From Rhodospirillales bacterium (GTDB lineage Bacteria > Pseudomonadota > Alphaproteobacteria > Rhodospirillales > Casp-alpha2): 64,000 nucleotides of DNA. The first letter of the stretch is position 1. Every line of letters starts with the position of its first letter. The DNA is taken from the NCBI GenBank assembly GCA_023145215.1, contig JAGLED010000007.1, forward strand, positions 23,210-87,209, written 5' to 3'. The translations under genes and the position numbers were made by a program. Of the stretch, positions 61,644-64,000 are shown one piece after another. The notes beneath the pieces were generated by a model, which made no database searches, was not told the DNA's origin, and saw only the letters and a program-made list of their open reading frames with translations.

Positions 61644-62513
61644 CTATTGTCCGCCCCCCAACGAGTGCACATAGATGGTCAACTGTTTGACCGTCGGTGC
61701 GTCGAGGATCTTGCCCCACGCCGGCATCACGCCGCCGCGGCTGTTGGAAATAGATTCGACGATCGTCTCCTTCTCGCCGCCATAGAGCCAGATGTTGTTG
61801 TTGAGCGGTGGCGCGCCGAGTTCGGTCATGCCGACACCTCCCTCGCCGTGACAGGCGACGCAGTTGTCCTCGAACATCTGTTTGCCCTCGGCGGCCGCGG
61901 CCTGATCGGTCGCGTTGCCGGAAAGCGACAGCACGTATTCGGCCACCTGACCGGCCTGCTCTCGCGAGAAGATCCCGTCCTTCACGAACGCCGGCATCTG
62001 TGAAACGCGGGCGTCGTCGCTCTGTGTGTTGCGCACACCGTGGGTGATGGTGGTGTGAATGGCCTCGAGCGATCCGCCCCAAAGCCATTCGTCGTCGTTC
62101 AGGTTCGGATAACCCGGCGCACCCTGCGCGCCGGAGCCGTGGCACTGCGAACAGTTGACATTGAACGCCGACTTGCCGCCCGCCATTGCAAACTCGAGCA
62201 ATTCCGGCTTGGTGCGGATTTCCTCGAGCGAGGCCGCTTCGATGGCGGACAGATACTCGGACTGCGCTTCTTTGGCTTTCGCCACTTCCTTCTGCACCTT
62301 GGCGCGCGAGCTGTAACCGAGCATACCCTTGGTGTAGCCGGACACCAGCGGAATGGCCGGATAGGCGACGTAGTAGCCGATCGACCACACCACGCAGGCG
62401 TAGAAGATCCAGAGCCACCATCTGGGAAGCGGGTTATCCAGTTCGCGGATGCCGTCCCACTCGTGTCCGGTCGTTTCGATGCCGGAAAGTTGATCAACGT
62501 GTCTTTCGGCCAT
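61644..62513 (-). CDS. ccoP: cbb3 oxidase dihaem cytochrome c subunit CcoP
   Basis: 289-residue subunit with one N-terminal transmembrane segment (LWIFYACVVWSIGYYVAYP) and two periplasmic c-haem domains: CSQCHG near 141 and CVACHG near 233. The distal axial Met candidates lie in SQMPAFVKDG and GVMPAWGK. It passes electrons from cytochrome c to CcoO and the CcoN catalytic site. ATG 62513 follows the ccoQ stop by 3 nt. Confidence 0.95.
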   Translation of the reverse strand: MAERHVDQLSGIETTGHEWDGIRELDNPLPRWWLWIFYACVVWSIGYYVAYPAIPLVSGYTKGMLGYSSRAKVQKEVAKAKEAQSEYLSAIEAASLEEIRTKPELLEFAMAGGKSAFNVNCSQCHGSGAQGAPGYPNLNDDEWLWGGSLEAIHTTITHGVRNTQSDDARVSQMPAFVKDGIFSREQAGQVAEYVLSLSGNATDQAAAAEGKQMFEDNCVACHGEGGVGMTELGAPPLNNNIWLYGGEKETIVESISNSRGGVMPAWGKILDAPTVKQLTIYVHSLGGGQ

Positions 62514-62516
62514 GTC

Positions 62517-62666
62517 TCAATCCTCCTTGAGCGGGATACGTGCCGCGCGGTCGAACGTCTTCTTGGCGCCGGGCCTGAAGGCGTAAATCAGGACGCCGAT
62601 GAAAATGACGACCATGTAGACCAGACCCCAGGTCTGGGCGAATTCGGCAAGCGTCGTGTAATCCAT
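62517..62666 (-). CDS. ccoQ: cbb3 oxidase small subunit CcoQ
   Basis: 49-residue CcoQ found by direct translation. It begins MDYTTLAEFAQTWGLVY, has one transmembrane segment (YMVVIFIGVLIYAF) and the FRPGAKKTFDRAARIPL tail, which is the conserved CcoQ end. It stabilises the CcoP-CcoN contact. It sits exactly between ccoO (11-nt gap) and ccoP (3-nt gap). GGAG lies upstream of ATG 62666. Confidence 0.92.
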   Translation of the reverse strand: MDYTTLAEFAQTWGLVYMVVIFIGVLIYAFRPGAKKTFDRAARIPLKED

Positions 62667-62677
62667 GTCGGCTCTCC

Positions 62678-63403
62678 TCAGCGCAGGTTTTCGTCGGCGT
62701 TGTAGGACGAGAAGTCGACCATCGTGCCGAGCACCTGCAGATAGGCGATCAGCGCGTCGAGTTCGGTCGGATTCCCCGGCTTGCCGTCGAAGTCGCGGAC
62801 GTTGGCGCCCGGATAACGTTCGGCAACCGCATCGGCACCGTCGTGATCCGGATCGGCCTGCGCCATCATGTCGGTGACGGCGACTTCGATCATCTCGGTC
62901 GTGTACGGCACCCCGATCGCCTTGTTGGCTTTCAGGTGGTCCGCGATGTCAAAGCTCCTGACTTCGTTTTCGGCCAGGAACGGATAGCCTGGCATCACGC
63001 TTTCAGGGACCAGCGAGCGCGGATCATGCATGTGCGCCCGGTGCCATTCGTCGGAGTACTTGCCGCCGACACGGGCCAGGTCCGGCCCGGTCCGCTTGGA
63101 GCCCCATTGGAAGGGGTGGTCGTACATGCTTTCCGCCGCCAGCGAATAGTGACCGTAACGTTCCAGTTCGTCGCGGAACGGCCGCACCATCTGGCTGTGG
63201 CAGTTGTAGCACCCCTCGCGGATGTAGATGTTCCGGCCGGCGAGCTCGAGCGGGGTGTACGGGCGCACGCCCTTCACCTTCTCGATCGTGCTTTCCAGAT
63301 AGAACAGGGGCGCGATCTCGATGATGCCGCCGATAGAGACGACGACGAGGATACCGATCACAAGCAGGATCGAATTGCGTTCCAGTTTACCGTGGTCGAA
63401 CAT
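62678..63403 (-). CDS. ccoO: cbb3 oxidase monohaem cytochrome c subunit CcoO
   Basis: 241-residue membrane-anchored cytochrome. One N-terminal transmembrane segment ([20 protein letters not shown]) is followed by the haem site [15 protein letters not shown] near 70 and the Met ligand region [35 protein letters not shown] is the family signature. The subunit links CcoP to CcoN. Gaps are 12 nt to ccoN and 11 nt to ccoQ. Confidence 0.95.
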   Translation of the reverse strand: MFDHGKLERNSILLVIGILVVVSIGGIIEIAPLFYLESTIEKVKGVRPYTPLELAGRNIYIREGCYNCHSQMVRPFRDELERYGHYSLAAESMYDHPFQWGSKRTGPDLARVGGKYSDEWHRAHMHDPRSLVPESVMPGYPFLAENEVRSFDIADHLKANKAIGVPYTTEMIEVAVTDMMAQADPDHDGADAVAERYPGANVRDFDGKPGNPTELDALIAYLQVLGTMVDFSSYNADENLR

Positions 63404-63415
63404 TTTCGATCTCCT

Positions 63416-64000
63416 TTATGCGCTGGCCGGTTGCGCAAGCGCATCGACATACGGCTTTTCGGTTCTGACGTCGCCCCTCGCGGTGCGATAGACGTTCCAC
63501 GCCATGATCAGCGCGCCGAGGACATAGAGCCCGCCGCCGACAACGCGGATCACATAGAACGGGTGCATCGCATCGACGGTCTCGGCGAACGAGTACTCGA
63601 GGAAGCCGAGCGAGTCATAGGACCGCCACATCAGGCCCTGCAGGATACCCGACACCCACATCGCGGCGGCGTAGAGCGCGATGCCCAGCGTCGCCAGCCA
63701 GAAGTGCGCGGAAACCAGGCGCAGGGAATACAGACGTTCGCGGTTGAACATCTTCGGTGCGAGGAAGTAGATCGCGCCGAAGCTGACCATGCCGACCCAG
63801 CCGAGTGCGCCGGAATGCACGTGACCGATGGTCCAGTCCGTATAGTGGCTCAAGGAGTTGACCGCCTTGATGCTCATCAGCGGACCTTCGAAGGTCGACA
63901 TCCCGTAGAACGCGACGGAGATCGCCATCATGCGCAGGATCGGGTCGGTGCGGAGCTTGTCCCACGCCCCCGACAGCGTCATCAGGCCGTTGATCATGCC
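63416..64000 (-). CDS. ccoN: cbb3 oxidase catalytic subunit CcoN, 5' part beyond the window
   Basis: C-terminal 194 or so residues of the haem-copper oxidase subunit I of cbb3 type. Visible blocks are [30 protein letters not shown], split here by function: the TIGHVHSG His residues are the low-spin haem b and high-spin haem b3 ligands, followed by [19 protein letters not shown]. Several transmembrane helices follow. The start and the copper ligands lie upstream of the window end. It is the first gene of the ccoNOQP-GHIS series. Confidence 0.94.
   Translation of the reverse strand, partial: GMINGLMTLSGAWDKLRTDPILRMMAISVAFYGMSTFEGPLMSIKAVNSLSHYTDWTIGHVHSGALGWVGMVSFGAIYFLAPKMFNRERLYSLRLVSAHFWLATLGIALYAAAMWVSGILQGLMWRSYDSLGFLEYSFAETVDAMHPFYVIRVVGGGLYVLGALIMAWNVYRTARGDVRTEKPYVDALAQPASA

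Noticed and set aside
1..64000. Mobile elements, prophage, tRNA genes or CRISPR arrays
   Set aside because: No transposase or integrase motifs, terminal inverted repeats with target duplications, tRNA cloverleaf sequences or regularly spaced repeats were seen.

Overview
The window reads as one continuous stretch of GC-rich alphaproteobacterial chromosome, probably from a free-living Rhodospirillales-like bacterium (inference). Reasons: an MmcB-type DNA repair protein, a ccoNOQP-ccoGHIS cluster in the alphaproteobacterial order, a CbiG-CobJ fusion, and tightly packed operons with 4-nt start/stop overlaps. I saw no rRNA, tRNA, CRISPR array, prophage or insertion sequence.

Layout. 1-6 kb: the 3' part of a PhoB-type regulator, a ClC channel/antiporter with CBS domains, then uvrD-prmA-membrane protein. 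6-17.6 kb: mixed housekeeping and accessory genes, namely photolyase, a small lipoprotein, NIPSNAP, a D-2-hydroxyacid dehydrogenase, a GNAT-nitrilase fusion, pirin, a divergent pair of TPR proteins carrying a 2OG-Fe(II) oxygenase-like and a TylF-like methyltransferase domain, YjbQ, MmcB, a YgjP-like peptidase and a DapA-family lyase. 17.6-43.4 kb: a large cobalamin block. 43.4-46 kb: two tandem paralogues with degenerate EAL-like C-termini. 46-51.3 kb: a surface-sugar operon (UDP-glucuronate decarboxylase-like SDR, a two-domain oxidoreductase, gmhA, hldE). 51.3-56.4 kb: a class A penicillin-binding protein, a Ni/Co-type permease, a second TPR/2OG oxygenase, and two related small exported proteins ending in strong terminators. 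56.6-64 kb: cbb3 oxidase structural and assembly genes, all on the minus strand; ccoN is cut by the window end.

The cobalamin block holds 18 recognisable pathway genes: cobB, cbiD, cobK, cobM, cbiG-cobJ, cobI, cobL, cobH, cbiX, cbiB, cobQ, cobO, cobN, cobW, cobU, cobC, cobS and cobT. cbiX, cbiD and cbiG point to the early-cobalt (anaerobic) corrin route and no cobG, cobF or cobZ is present, yet a full-length late-insertion chelatase subunit cobN with its feeder cobW is also there. Embedded in the block are proteins with no known role in the pathway: an HdrD/GlcF-like Fe-S protein, an exported LPPGL-repeat protein whose stop overlaps the start of cobM, a SYLF lipoprotein whose stop overlaps the start of cobQ, a membrane-anchored TPR protein, and a Sco1 protein whose stop overlaps the start of cobB. 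I found no B12-box motif in the intergenic regions.

Six genes (uvrD, the small lipoprotein, the TPR-methyltransferase, cbiD, cobT and the second TPR/2OG gene) have a -10-like hexamer ending 6-8 nt before the ATG and no Shine-Dalgarno sequence, which suggests leaderless mRNAs. Three genes of about 50 codons are also annotated or noted: ccoQ and a 49-residue zinc ribbon from direct translation, and a 63-residue membrane protein at the end of the cco operon.
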